DNA of 64,000 nucleotides from Micromonospora violae (lineage in GTDB: Bacteria; Actinomycetota; Actinomycetes; Mycobacteriales; Micromonosporaceae). This document shows positions 48,067 through 56,469 of the stretch, one piece after another. Position 1 is the first letter of the stretch; each line of letters begins with the position of its first letter. Made by a program: the position numbers and the translations under genes. Under the pieces are notes generated by a model, which was not told the DNA's origin, ran no database searches, and worked only from the letters and a program-made list of their open reading frames with translations. Where the stretch lies: assembly GCF_004217135.1 (NCBI RefSeq), contig NZ_SHKK01000001.1, positions 2,728,001 to 2,792,000 on the forward strand. The letters are read 5' to 3'.

Positions 48067-49506
48067 TCAACCGGTCACGCGGAAGGTGGCGTCGGCGCGG
48101 CTCTGCGCGTCGGGGATCGGGTCGAGCCGGAGCAGGTAGGCGTAGTGCCGGAGGTAGCGGTCCGGGTGGCTGTAGGACTGGAACGACGTCCACGACGAGT
48201 TGGCGAGGCCGGCGACCTGCCGGAAGGTGGCGTCGGCGGCGAAGGTGCCGGTGCCGTCGTTGGCTTCCAGCCGGAAGTCAAACCCGTAGTGGCGCAGGTA
48301 GTAGCCCGGGTAGTTGACCGACTGGATGGAGACCGTGCCGGAGCCGGCCAGGCCGGGCACCAGCCGCCACTGGCCGTCCTGGGCCGGGCTGACATTCGCG
48401 TCGATACGGGCGTCGTAGTCGTAGTGCCGCACGTACCGGTCCTGGAAGTTGTACGACTGGATCCGGTTGATCGCGGTGGCGGGCCAGCGGGCGAGCACCC
48501 GGCTCTGTTCGGCGGCGGTCAGGTTGAGGATCGAACCGTGCCGTTTCCTGGTGCCACCCATGGCGTACGAGCCGGACGCCGGCAGCCGGAAGCTGCTCGC
48601 ACTGGACGGGTTGGTGCTCAGGACGGGCAGGTAACCGCGTCCGCTGGCGTACTGGTCGAGATAGAGCACCCACTCGTTGCGATTGTTGAACTTCATCCAC
48701 ATCGGGCCTTCGACCTGGGAGCCCGTCAACCCGATACCAGACAGGTTCCCGAGGTTGGTCCAGGTGCCGAGAATGGAGTTGCTGCCTTCGATGGCGATCT
48801 GGCCGTCCCGCGAGGCCCGGACGTAGCGGTAGGAGTCGACGCCGGACGGTACCTCGACGATCTGGGTGTCGATGATCTCCTGGTTCCCCGGCCGACTGAT
48901 GTAGACCTGCGGCGTCGTGACGCTGCGGAAGTTCGACGTACGCGCGTAGTAGATGCGATGCTTGGTCACCCCGTTGAGTGGCACGTTCGTCGCCCAGTAG
49001 AGGACGTAGTCGCCGGTGTCCGGGTTCCAGATCGCCTCCGGCGCCCAGGCGTTGCGTCCGTCCGGGATGGCGCCGGCGACGTTCAACAGCCACGGCGCGG
49101 ACCAGTTGACCAGGTCGGTGGACTCCCACACGACGAAGTTGCGGCTGCCGTTGTTGATGGCGGACGACCAGTCCTGTCCGCAGCCGATACACAGGTCGGT
49201 GGCGATGATCCAGTAACGGTCACCGGCGGGCGAGCGGACCAGGGCCGGGTCGCGTACGCCGCGGGTGCCGACGGTGGAGCGCAGGACGAGCCCACCGTTG
49301 TTGAGGTCGGTCCAGCGCAGGCCGTCGGTGCTGTGGGCGAGGTAGATCTGCTGGTCGGTGGACGACTCGCCGGTGAAGTGCGCCATCAGGTAGCCAACGG
49401 TCGGGTCGAGCGCGGACGCCTTGTCCGGTGTCGCGGCCGACCAGCTGGTGAACAGCAGACACGCGGCGACCAGGACCGCGCCGAGCCGGGCGAGGACTCT
49501 CGACAT
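48067..49506 (-). CDS. Secreted GH43-like protein with AbfB (CBM42) domain
   Basis: This 479-residue protein has a signal peptide (about 1-33), a five-bladed propeller resembling GH43 (GLRWTDLNNGG, RGVRDPALVRSP, RNAWAPEAIWNP, QVEGPMWMKF, in which D, E and a second E could be the usual triad), and a C-terminal arabinofuranose-binding CBM42 (about 345-479: YVRHYDYDARI, YYLRHYGF, RYLRHYAY). Probably an arabinan/arabinoxylan side-chain enzyme. GAAGGAG precedes the ATG. It lies 29 bp before GH5 and 34 bp after the next GH43. Confidence 0.83.
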   Translation of the reverse strand: MSRVLARLGAVLVAACLLFTSWSAATPDKASALDPTVGYLMAHFTGESSTDQQIYLAHSTDGLRWTDLNNGGLVLRSTVGTRGVRDPALVRSPAGDRYWIIATDLCIGCGQDWSSAINNGSRNFVVWESTDLVNWSAPWLLNVAGAIPDGRNAWAPEAIWNPDTGDYVLYWATNVPLNGVTKHRIYYARTSNFRSVTTPQVYISRPGNQEIIDTQIVEVPSGVDSYRYVRASRDGQIAIEGSNSILGTWTNLGNLSGIGLTGSQVEGPMWMKFNNRNEWVLYLDQYASGRGYLPVLSTNPSSASSFRLPASGSYAMGGTRKRHGSILNLTAAEQSRVLARWPATAINRIQSYNFQDRYVRHYDYDARIDANVSPAQDGQWRLVPGLAGSGTVSIQSVNYPGYYLRHYGFDFRLEANDGTGTFAADATFRQVAGLANSSWTSFQSYSHPDRYLRHYAYLLRLDPIPDAQSRADATFRVTG

Positions 49507-49540
49507 GGGTCTTTCTCCTTCGCGGGGGCTCAACAGTCAG

Positions 49541-50938
49541 CTAGAGGGTTGGGACGACGGGACGGATAGTGCCGTCGGTGTTGAACTCCATCCGGTCGAT
49601 GGCGGTCTCCCGGTTGGTGCCGTTGCCGGCCGGCACGGCGAACCGGTGGTAGGCGATGTACCAGGTGTCGCTGCCGGGCACTCGGACCACGGAGTGGTGA
49701 CCGGTGCCCTTGATGCCGACCTCGAGACGCTTCTGCAGCACCACGCCGCGTCTGGTCCACGGTCCGAGGGGTGATGCTCCGGTGGCGTAGGCGACCCGGT
49801 AGTCCTCACTGCGCGTGTCGTTCTCCGACCACATGAAGTAGTAGAGCCCGTTGCGCTTGAACACGAACGGCGCCTCGTTGTAGCCCGACGGGGTGATGAC
49901 CCGCACCTGCGCCGAGTCGAAGGAGACCAAATCGGCGTTCAGCCGCACCACCCGCGCGACGCCCTGCCCCCAGTACAGGTAGGACCGCCCGTCGTCGTCG
50001 GTGAACACCATGGGGTCGATGGTCTGCCCACCGGAGAACTGGTCGCTGCGGATGAGCGGCCGGCCCAGCGCGTCACGGAACGGCCCGGTGGGGCTGTCGG
50101 CCACCGCCACGCCCAGGTGTTTGGCCGTGTTACCGCTGGCCGCTCCGCCACTGAAGTACAGGTAGTAGCGGCCGTTGGCGCTCGCCACCGCCGGCGCCCA
50201 GGCGGAGTTGTCCGCCCAGGACACGTCCGGGCCGTGGTCGAGGATCACACCGTGGTCGGTCCAGTTGACCAGATCAGTGGAGGAGAACGCCTTGTAGTAG
50301 GTGCCCGCCCAACTCGCATAGCCGTCGGTGGTCGGGTACAGGTAGTAGCGGCCGTTGAACACGGCGATGTGCGGGTCGGCGAAGAGGCCCGGGATCGCCG
50401 GGCCCTTGGTGGTCCTGGACGCCCAGGGCGCGACGAGCCGGAAGGAGCTGTCCGCGCGGAACGCGGCCGTGTCCTGGTAGGCGTCGAGCCAGAGGGCGAA
50501 GTCGCGGTGCCGGATCCGCCGGGTCGGATAGTTGTACGACGCCAGCGCCACTGACCCGCTGACCGAGCCGTCCACCGCGCAGAAGGTGGCGTCGGCACGG
50601 AACGTCGGGTCGCCGGTATTCGGGTCGACCCGGAGCCGGTAGTCACGGTGCCTGAGGAACAGGCCGGTCTTGGTCTGGAACGAGTAGCAGGTCGGCGACG
50701 CCAGACCGTTGACCACCGTGAAGGTGGCATCCAGCTTGGTCTGGTTGGTGCTGCTGGAGGTCACCGGGTCAAGCTGACCGAGATAGTCGATGTGCCGCAC
50801 GTACCGTCCGGTCTGGTTCACCGCCTCCAGCGAGACGGCTCCGGTCGGCAGTGTGGCCGCGTGAGCTGGCCGGTCGGCAATCACCACGACGGCCGCGGCG
50901 GTCACGGCGGAGAGCACGAGGACGGTACGTAGCCGCAT
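49541..50938 (-). CDS. Secreted GH43 hydrolase with N-terminal AbfB (CBM42) domain
   Basis: This 465-residue protein has a signal peptide (1-28), an N-terminal CBM42 (about 30-165: RYVRHIDYLGQLDP, LFLRHRDYRLRVDP, RRIRHRDFALWLD) and a C-terminal GH43 propeller with GLFADPHIAVF (base), GGQTIDPMVF and EAPFVFKRNG (acid). The domain order is reversed relative to the other two CBM42 proteins here. It is first in the leftward GH43-GH43-GH5 run, with a LacI-type operator 53 bp upstream. Confidence 0.87.
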   Translation of the reverse strand: MRLRTVLVLSAVTAAAVVVIADRPAHAATLPTGAVSLEAVNQTGRYVRHIDYLGQLDPVTSSSTNQTKLDATFTVVNGLASPTCYSFQTKTGLFLRHRDYRLRVDPNTGDPTFRADATFCAVDGSVSGSVALASYNYPTRRIRHRDFALWLDAYQDTAAFRADSSFRLVAPWASRTTKGPAIPGLFADPHIAVFNGRYYLYPTTDGYASWAGTYYKAFSSTDLVNWTDHGVILDHGPDVSWADNSAWAPAVASANGRYYLYFSGGAASGNTAKHLGVAVADSPTGPFRDALGRPLIRSDQFSGGQTIDPMVFTDDDGRSYLYWGQGVARVVRLNADLVSFDSAQVRVITPSGYNEAPFVFKRNGLYYFMWSENDTRSEDYRVAYATGASPLGPWTRRGVVLQKRLEVGIKGTGHHSVVRVPGSDTWYIAYHRFAVPAGNGTNRETAIDRMEFNTDGTIRPVVPTL

Positions 50939-50990
50939 GATCGATGCTCGCCGTGGAACCACGATCCCGACCCCCTCAGAAAGATCATCT

Positions 50991-51005
50991 ATGTTAGCGT
51001 TAACA
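50991..51005. promoter_or_regulatory. LacI-type operator upstream of the GH43-GH43-GH5 operon (site 2)
   Basis: ATGTTAGCGTTAACA is a near-perfect palindrome centred on CG, preceded by ATCT exactly as at site 1 (5494-5509). The shared ATCTATGTTA(A/G)CG string 45 kb away, again before a GH43/CBM42 gene, argues for one regulator controlling both loci. Confidence 0.68.
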
Positions 51006-51136
51006 ACTGTTGATCGAGTTCGGGCTCCAGCGATTTCGGGGACGGGACAACGCGCCCGACGTGACACCTCTGACCCGCCACGTGCCACTACCGGCGCAAT
51101 GTGTTCGGTTCGTTAAGCTCGCGTTGCGGACAAGTG

Positions 51137-51709
51137 TTAGCGATCGCATCCGCCAGTGTCAAGGCATCGACGAACCTGCATGAGAGCGAAGCCGAGCAGG
51201 TTGAGACCTCGCCAACCGGCCGGGTCACCCGCAGCCGCATCGTCACGCCTCAGACCGATACCCCAGACCCGGTCGTACGGGCTGGCCTCCACCAGCACCC
51301 GCTGCCCGGTGGCCAGCAGAAACGCCCGCAGCGCCGGATGCTGGTCGAACTTCGCAAGGTTGCCGGCCACCACGATGGCAAAACGGTGTTCGCTCCAGGT
51401 CTGCTCATCGAAACCCGCGACACGTGCGCCCAGCGCCTTCGCGGCGTGCGGATGCGGTGCGGCCAAGATCTGTTCCGCTATCGCGCGGTCGTCGAACAGG
51501 GTGGCCTTGCGCCACATCATGTAGTGCTCCGCAGTCGGGAACCGTCGTTCGTCGACTGTGAAGGGCGCCGGCCACCACTGGCTCAGGCAGCCCGCCCCGA
51601 CACCCCCGTCACGCTCGGGCTGATGCCCCCAGAAGAACAGGAACTTGGCCCGATGACCCTGCGCCTGCGCGGCGGCCAACTCCGCGACGCTTCGAACCGA
51701 TGCCAACAT
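51137..51709 (-). CDS. NADAR (YbiA/RibX-like) domain protein
   Basis: This 190-residue protein is a NADAR-family member (FLFFWGHQP, CLSQWWPAPFTVDERRFPTAEHYMMWRKA, LVEASPYDRVWGIG). Known members cleave N-glycosidic bonds in riboflavin intermediates or reverse ADP-ribosylation of guanine. The role here is undetermined. ATG at 51709. It is convergent with nothing and diverges from the DUF6817 gene. Confidence 0.83.
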   Translation of the reverse strand: MLASVRSVAELAAAQAQGHRAKFLFFWGHQPERDGGVGAGCLSQWWPAPFTVDERRFPTAEHYMMWRKATLFDDRAIAEQILAAPHPHAAKALGARVAGFDEQTWSEHRFAIVVAGNLAKFDQHPALRAFLLATGQRVLVEASPYDRVWGIGLRRDDAAAGDPAGWRGLNLLGFALMQVRRCLDTGGCDR

Positions 51710-51867
51710 GCTGACGAGTGTGCGGCACCGCCGCTCCGCGTACCCCTCGCATTTTGGACCACGACGACGCGCGCGGCCGTCGCGTCGCCGGAGGTATCCA
51801 CGGCGCTGTGACATATCGCCCAGGCCGGTGGCCGCCGAATCCGACGGCGGATACCTACAGTCGGACC

Positions 51868-52401
51868 ATGAGCACCGACGACGGCGTGCGGGTCTGGCTC
51901 CGCCGGCATGGAGCTGAGCAGATCGCCCATCCCGGCGGCAACCTGTACGCCCACCTCTGTCGGGTCAGCGAACGACTCGCCGTGCTCGGCTGTAGCCGTG
52001 ACGTGCAAGCCGCAGGCCTCACCCATGCCGTCTACGGCACCGACGGGTTCGACCTCACCCTGCTTGATCGGGCCGATCGGGCCGCGCTGCGGGACCTCGT
52101 GGGTGCCGACGCCGAGGACATTGTCTATCTGTACGGTGCCTGCGACCGTGGACGCAGCTGGCGGGAGCTGGCAAAGACCGGCGAGGTCTTCGACCGCTTC
52201 GCCCGTCAGGTGCGTACGCCGGATGCGGATCAACTCCGGTCGCTGGCGGACCTGAGCATCGTCAACGAACTGGACGTCATCGAGCACGATCCTGCGATGC
52301 TGGACCGGCATGGGACCTACTTCCGGGAACTGTTCGCCTCGTGGGCACCCATCGCCTCGGAGCAGGTCATCCGCGACGCGCAGCGGGTCTTGCGGCCGTG
52401 A
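51868..52401 (+). CDS. DUF6817-domain protein
   Basis: This 177-residue protein has the pattern HPGGNLYAHLCRV...LTHAVYGTDGF. The His-rich arrangement resembles HD-like metal sites of small hydrolases, and it matches the DUF6817 family of unknown function. The stop overlaps the GTG of the CoaD-like gene (GTGA), so the two are co-expressed and may act together. Confidence 0.68.
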   Translation: MSTDDGVRVWLRRHGAEQIAHPGGNLYAHLCRVSERLAVLGCSRDVQAAGLTHAVYGTDGFDLTLLDRADRAALRDLVGADAEDIVYLYGACDRGRSWRELAKTGEVFDRFARQVRTPDADQLRSLADLSIVNELDVIEHDPAMLDRHGTYFRELFASWAPIASEQVIRDAQRVLRP

Positions 52402-52865
52402 CGCCCGCACCTTCGCATCCGACAGCACAGACCTCCGGCCGTGTACGGGTGCGAGCCGTCTACCCCGGCAGCTTCGATCCCTTCACTCCGGGGCATGTAA
52501 ATGTGGTGGACCGGGCACGCGCACTCTTCGACGAGGTGGTGGTGCTTGTCGCGGCCAACAGCATCAAGCATCCCGGCAGCGATGAAGAGGAGCGAGCGGC
52601 CGCTGTCCGGGCCATCCTGCCGGTCGAGTGGACCTCGGTCACCGTTGCGGCCTGGAGCGGGCTGACCGCCACCTACTGTCGTCTCCGGGAAGTAGGAGTG
52701 ATCGTCCGCGGCGTTCGTAACACCACCGACCTTCGGGCTGAATACCAGCTCGCAGCGATGAACCAGTCGCTGGGCATACCCACGGTGTTTCTGCCGACGC
52801 AGCCCGAACTGGCCGCCGTGTCCTCGACCGCCGTGCGTGCGTTACGGGCATGGCGTGCCGAGTAG
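52398..52865 (+). CDS. coaD: CoaD-like nucleotidyltransferase (divergent phosphopantetheine adenylyltransferase)
   Basis: This 155-residue protein has the CoaD plan: AVYPGSFDPFTPGHVNVVDRA (T/HxGH nucleotide motif), VRGVRNTTDLRAEYQLA and the C-terminal AAVSSTAVRAL. It differs from housekeeping CoaD in several places (WSGLTATYC where GLLVDF is usual) and is coupled to a DUF6817 gene instead of the usual chromosomal neighbours. It is more likely a paralogue acting on a related substrate than the essential CoaD. Confidence 0.72.
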   Translation: MTPAPSHPTAQTSGRVRVRAVYPGSFDPFTPGHVNVVDRARALFDEVVVLVAANSIKHPGSDEEERAAAVRAILPVEWTSVTVAAWSGLTATYCRLREVGVIVRGVRNTTDLRAEYQLAAMNQSLGIPTVFLPTQPELAAVSSTAVRALRAWRAE

Positions 52866-53013
52866 GGCAGCGATCATCGCTTCGGGCTCGATGGTGGTTG
52901 GTCGATCACTGACCACCCGCCTCGAACCCATATCCGGCAAGCGCCCCCGACCACGCCGGACGACGACCGGAAACCGGTTGCCTGTGCCGGGTGCCCCCGC
53001 CGAAGATCGGTCG

Positions 53014-53604
53014 ATGCGCAATGACCAGGCGACGCCCGACTTCTCGATCAAGCCGACGCTCACCGGCGAGCGGGTGATCCTGCGTCCCCTCGTCGACGAC
53101 GACCTGGACACCTTCCGGGCCGCGGTGGTCGACCCCGAGGTGGTTCGGTTGACCGGCAGCCCGGCCGACGACGTCCCCGATGAGGAGCGGATGCGTTCCT
53201 GGTACGGCAGCCGCAACGCCCAGACCGACCGACTCGACCTGGCGGTTGTGGACCGGGCCACCGGGGCGTGCGTCGGCGAGGTGGTCCTGAACGACTGGGA
53301 CCCGGTCAACCGCAACTGCAACTTCCGCACCCTGCTCACCGCCGCCGGCCGCGACCGTGGCCTGGGCACCGAGGCGGTACGCCTGGTCGTCGGCCACGGT
53401 TTCGAGCGGCTCGGCCTGCACCGCATCTCGTTGGAGGTGTTCGCCTTCAACCCGCGGGCCCGGCGGGTGTACGAGAAGGTCGGCTTCGTCGCCGAGGGTG
53501 TGCTGCGGCAGGTCCTGCGCGACGGCGACGACTGGGTTGACGCCACCGTGATGTCGATCCTCGCCGCCGAGTGGGCCGCGCACCGGGGCCGTCCCGAGCG
53601 CTGA
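53014..53604 (+). CDS. GNAT acetyltransferase (RimJ/RimL type)
   Basis: This 196-residue protein has the Acetyltransf_3 pattern (GERVILRPLVDDDLDTF, acetyl-CoA loop GRDRGLGTEAVRLVV, NPRARRVYEKVGFVAEG). Substrate unknown; relatives acetylate ribosomal protein N-termini or drugs. ATG at 53014 is chosen over an upstream extension of low complexity. Confidence 0.82.
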   Translation: MRNDQATPDFSIKPTLTGERVILRPLVDDDLDTFRAAVVDPEVVRLTGSPADDVPDEERMRSWYGSRNAQTDRLDLAVVDRATGACVGEVVLNDWDPVNRNCNFRTLLTAAGRDRGLGTEAVRLVVGHGFERLGLHRISLEVFAFNPRARRVYEKVGFVAEGVLRQVLRDGDDWVDATVMSILAAEWAAHRGRPER

Positions 53605-53621
53605 GGCGGGTCGCGGTCAAG

Positions 53622-54233
53622 CTACGCGAAGCTGAGGCCGTCGGAGCGGGCGCGCTTGAGTTCGGAGAACGCCGGGCAGCCGGCGAGCATCCGGGCACCC
53701 TCGAAGACGCGGACGGCCTCCTCCCCTCGGGGGATCGAGCTCAGTACGGGGCCGAAGAAGGCTACGTCGTCGACGACGACCGTCGGGGTGCCGAGGTCCT
53801 CGCCCACCAGTTGCTGCGCCCGGGCGGTGCTCGCGCGCATCTGCGGGTCAAGGTCACTGCGGTGCGCGGCGTCGGCCAGGTCGGCGGGGAGGCCGGCCTC
53901 GGCCAGGGCCAGCGGGACGACGGTGTCGAAGTTCTTGTCGCCGGCGTCGTGGATCCGGCGGCCAAGCGCCGGGTACAGCCGGGTGAGGACGGCGGAGCCG
54001 TGGTGTTCGGCTGCCGCCACGCACACCCTGGCCGGACCCCACGCCCGGTCGTTGAATTCGCGGTACCAGGGCTCCAGGTCGCGATGCTCGTTGATCACCG
54101 CGAGGCTCATCACCTCGAACCGCAGATCGAGTGGCCGCATCTGCGCGACCTCCATGAGCCAGCGGGAGGTGATCCAGGCGAAGGGGCAGGACGGGTCCAC
54201 GTACGCCGTGACCGCCGGAACGGATGATGGCAT
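53622..54233 (-). CDS. Mycothiol-dependent nitroreductase (Rv2466c-like, DsbA family)
   Basis: This 203-residue thioredoxin-fold protein has the Rv2466c-type active site DPSCPFAWITSRW (Cys16), with Cys-Pro-Phe-Ala in place of CxxC, an inserted helical domain, and the cis-proline region TPTVVV. Rv2466c uses mycothiol to reduce nitro-compounds under oxidative stress. It faces a MarR gene across two palindromic operators and is probably repressed by it. Confidence 0.83.
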   Translation of the reverse strand: MPSSVPAVTAYVDPSCPFAWITSRWLMEVAQMRPLDLRFEVMSLAVINEHRDLEPWYREFNDRAWGPARVCVAAAEHHGSAVLTRLYPALGRRIHDAGDKNFDTVVPLALAEAGLPADLADAAHRSDLDPQMRASTARAQQLVGEDLGTPTVVVDDVAFFGPVLSSIPRGEEAVRVFEGARMLAGCPAFSELKRARSDGLSFA

Positions 54234-54237
54234 CGAG

Positions 54238-54277
54238 TTGTCTTCCACGGAAGACAATTTATCTTCCCCGGAAGGTA
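54238..54277. promoter_or_regulatory. Two adjacent palindromic MarR-type operators
   Basis: Site A (54238-54257) is TTGTCTTCCA/CGGAAGACAA, nearly perfect. Site B (54260-54277) is TATCTTCC-CC-GGAAGGTA. Both share TCTTCC/GGAAG half-sites, lie in an AT-rich divergent promoter, and cover the start regions of the nitroreductase and marR genes. This is a typical layout for a redox- or ligand-sensing MarR repressor. Confidence 0.82.
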
Positions 54278-54287
54278 AGATGCAACC

Positions 54288-54800
54288 GTGGAGCACGATC
54301 GGATCGCCGACATCGTTGGTCAGTGGGGCCGCGAACGACCAGACCTCGACCCCAGCCCGTTGCTGATCATCGGTCGCATCCAGCATCTGGCCGCCGTACT
54401 CGATGCGGTCCTCCGCCCGCCGTTCGCCGCGGCGAACCTCGGCAACGGCGACTTCGACGTGCTCGCGGCGCTGCGCCGCGAGGGTGCGCCGTACGCCCTC
54501 ACGGCGGGCCAGTTGAGCCACCGGATGCTCGTGACCACCGGAGCGGTGACCAAGCGGGTGGACCGGCTCATCGCCCGCGGCCTCGTGTCCCGCTCGGTCG
54601 CCGCAGCCGACGCACGCGGCAGAGTGGTCGGGCTGACTCCGGCCGGCGTGACGCTGACCGACCGGCTCATCGAGGAACATCTGGCCAACGAGGCAGCCAT
54701 CTTGCGCGACCTCAGCGACAGCGACCGCAGAACCCTTGAACGCCTGCTGGCGACGATGGATCGGACCCTGGGCTCCGGGGGCGGGAGTCAGGCCGAATGA
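54288..54800 (+). CDS. MarR-family regulator
   Basis: This 170-residue regulator has the winged-helix core (DFDVLAALRREG, LSHRMLVTTGAVTKRVDRL, DARGRVVGLTPAGVTL) flanked by dimerisation helices. It has no obvious sensing cysteine. It diverges from the mycothiol nitroreductase and probably binds the two palindromes between them. GTG at 54288. Confidence 0.85.
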   Translation: MEHDRIADIVGQWGRERPDLDPSPLLIIGRIQHLAAVLDAVLRPPFAAANLGNGDFDVLAALRREGAPYALTAGQLSHRMLVTTGAVTKRVDRLIARGLVSRSVAAADARGRVVGLTPAGVTLTDRLIEEHLANEAAILRDLSDSDRRTLERLLATMDRTLGSGGGSQAE

Positions 54801-54844
54801 CGCCCTCGACCGTGATCGGCCAACCGTCGGACTAGCATTCCGCC

Positions 54845-55375
54845 ATGGACGACACCACCGGCGGCGTACGCATCAGACGAGGTGGCCCGGGCGACGCACC
54901 CGCCGTACTGGACATGCTCGACTCCGCGGTGGTGTGGATGAATGCTCGCGGCAACACCGAGCAGTGGGGCACGACGCCGTTCTCGGAACAGCCCGCAAGG
55001 ACCGACCAGGTCGATCGGTATCTGACCGAGAACCTTCCGTACATCGCGGAAGTGGACGGGGCGCCGGCCGCAGCCCTGGTGCTGGACTCCGGGCCCGATC
55101 CGCGGGCGCCGATCGCGCCTGCGGACGAACCCGAGCGGTACGTCCGCCTCCTGGTCACCGACCGACGGTTCGCCGGCCGCAAACTCGGCTCGGCCCTGTT
55201 GGCACACGCCGTGGACGAAACCCGGCGAGCCGGCGTGCGGTTGCTCCGGGTCGACTGCTGGGCGGGCGGCGGTGGCGAGTTGGTGGCGTTCTACGAGCGC
55301 CACGGGTTCACGCCCACCGAGACCTTCCTGGCTGGATCCTGGCCGGGGCAGGTGCTGGCCCAACGGGTCGGTTGA
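54845..55375 (+). CDS. GNAT acetyltransferase
   Basis: This 176-residue protein has a typical GNAT fold (VRIRRGGPGDAPAVL start, RFAGRKLGSALLAHAVDE acetyl-CoA loop, VAFYERHGFTPTETF end). Substrate unknown. It ends 22 bp from the convergent SUKH-4 gene. Confidence 0.8.
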   Translation: MDDTTGGVRIRRGGPGDAPAVLDMLDSAVVWMNARGNTEQWGTTPFSEQPARTDQVDRYLTENLPYIAEVDGAPAAALVLDSGPDPRAPIAPADEPERYVRLLVTDRRFAGRKLGSALLAHAVDETRRAGVRLLRVDCWAGGGGELVAFYERHGFTPTETFLAGSWPGQVLAQRVG

Positions 55376-55396
55376 GCCACGTCCCCTGCGGCGAGG

Positions 55397-55936
55397 CTAC
55401 CCGCTGGTGGACTCCAGCTGGTCGAAGGCCATGCTCCACCAGGACTTCGGGTCGGCGAAGGCGGACGAGTCGACGTCCATCAGGTCGGCGCGGATCGCGG
55501 CGGCGCGGGCGGCGCGGGCCCGGCCGCCGGGGTCGGTCGCGATGAGCCCGCCGAGCCGGTAGAGGAACTCGACGAACGCGGCGAAGGTCGCGTTGACCGC
55601 CTCGAAGTTGGGAGTCTCCAGGTCCAGCAGGACGACGGCGCCGGTCAGCGCGTCGAGACAGAAGAGCAGCTGCGGGTCTTCGGGGGAACTGCCGAGGACG
55701 ATGTGGATGCGGGGGTCGGCGTCGCCGATCTCGATCTTCAGTTTGGAGAACAGCTCCATGCCGGGCACGTCGACGTCGACCGTGAACAGGATCGGCACGT
55801 CGACCGGGATGGCCCCGAACGGCGGGAAGACCTCGGGCGTCAGCGGGCCGAGGACGTCGTCGAACCGGTCGAGCGGGAAGTAGATCATCCCGTCGGAGCC
55901 CCAGAGCGCGGTGAGCTCCTCATGTGTTGCGGTCAA
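55397..55936 (-). CDS. SUKH-4-type immunity protein
   Basis: This 179-residue acidic protein fits the SUKH-4 pattern (FPPFGAIPVDVPILFTVDV, LLFCLDALTGAVVLLDLE, NATFAAFVEFLYRL). SUKH proteins neutralise nuclease and deaminase toxins of polymorphic systems. The start is TTG at 55936, overlapping the stop of the preceding SUKH gene as TTGA. It is last in the six-gene toxin cassette. Confidence 0.72.
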   Translation of the reverse strand: MTATHEELTALWGSDGMIYFPLDRFDDVLGPLTPEVFPPFGAIPVDVPILFTVDVDVPGMELFSKLKIEIGDADPRIHIVLGSSPEDPQLLFCLDALTGAVVLLDLETPNFEAVNATFAAFVEFLYRLGGLIATDPGGRARAARAAAIRADLMDVDSSAFADPKSWWSMAFDQLESTSG

Positions 55937-56469
55937 TCGTCCGCCTCCTCGTCGTCACCGGGCTCGGTCAGACCGTGCTCGTCGAGGAAGCCCCACCACT
56001 CGTCGTCGTCGAAGGCGACGCCGTAGCCGGGGCCGAAGACGTAGTAGGCGAGAAATGAGTCGAGGTCCGGCGCGACGTCGAGGAACAGCTCCCGCATGAA
56101 CCACTCGTCGGTGGTCTCGGCCGGGAAGTACCAGACCGCGCCGGTGTCGCGTCGGATCAGCAGCGGCTCGTCGTTCAGCGTGCCGATGACCAGCCACTCG
56201 GCGGGTTCGTCCGCGACGCCGGTGAACTCGGGCATCTGCTCGAGGTAGTACTGGATGTCGTCGAGGTCCGTGACTGCGGGCAGGTCGAACGCGCCGGCCA
56301 GGATGCCGTTGGCGGTCTCCAGCAGCTCCCGGACCGGCTGCGGCAGCTCGGCGGGAATCTGGTCGGCCGGAGCGCCCTCGTTGATCTGGGCCCAGGCCAG
56401 CGTCGCCGGTTGGTCCGCCTCCAGGTCGGTACGCAGTTCCGCGATGAGCTCCCGCAACTCGGGATTCAA
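55933..56469 (-). CDS. SUKH/SMI1-KNR4-like immunity protein
   Basis: This 178-residue, strongly acidic protein resembles SUKH immunity proteins (LDDIQYYLEQMPEF, EWLVIGTLNDEPLLIRRDTGAVWYF, DLDSFLAYYVFG). It is directly after the toxin gene, with a TTG start at 56469 overlapping the toxin stop (TTGA), so toxin and antidote are made together. Its acidity would suit binding of the very basic toxin. Confidence 0.75.
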   Translation of the reverse strand: MNPELRELIAELRTDLEADQPATLAWAQINEGAPADQIPAELPQPVRELLETANGILAGAFDLPAVTDLDDIQYYLEQMPEFTGVADEPAEWLVIGTLNDEPLLIRRDTGAVWYFPAETTDEWFMRELFLDVAPDLDSFLAYYVFGPGYGVAFDDDEWWGFLDEHGLTEPGDDEEADD

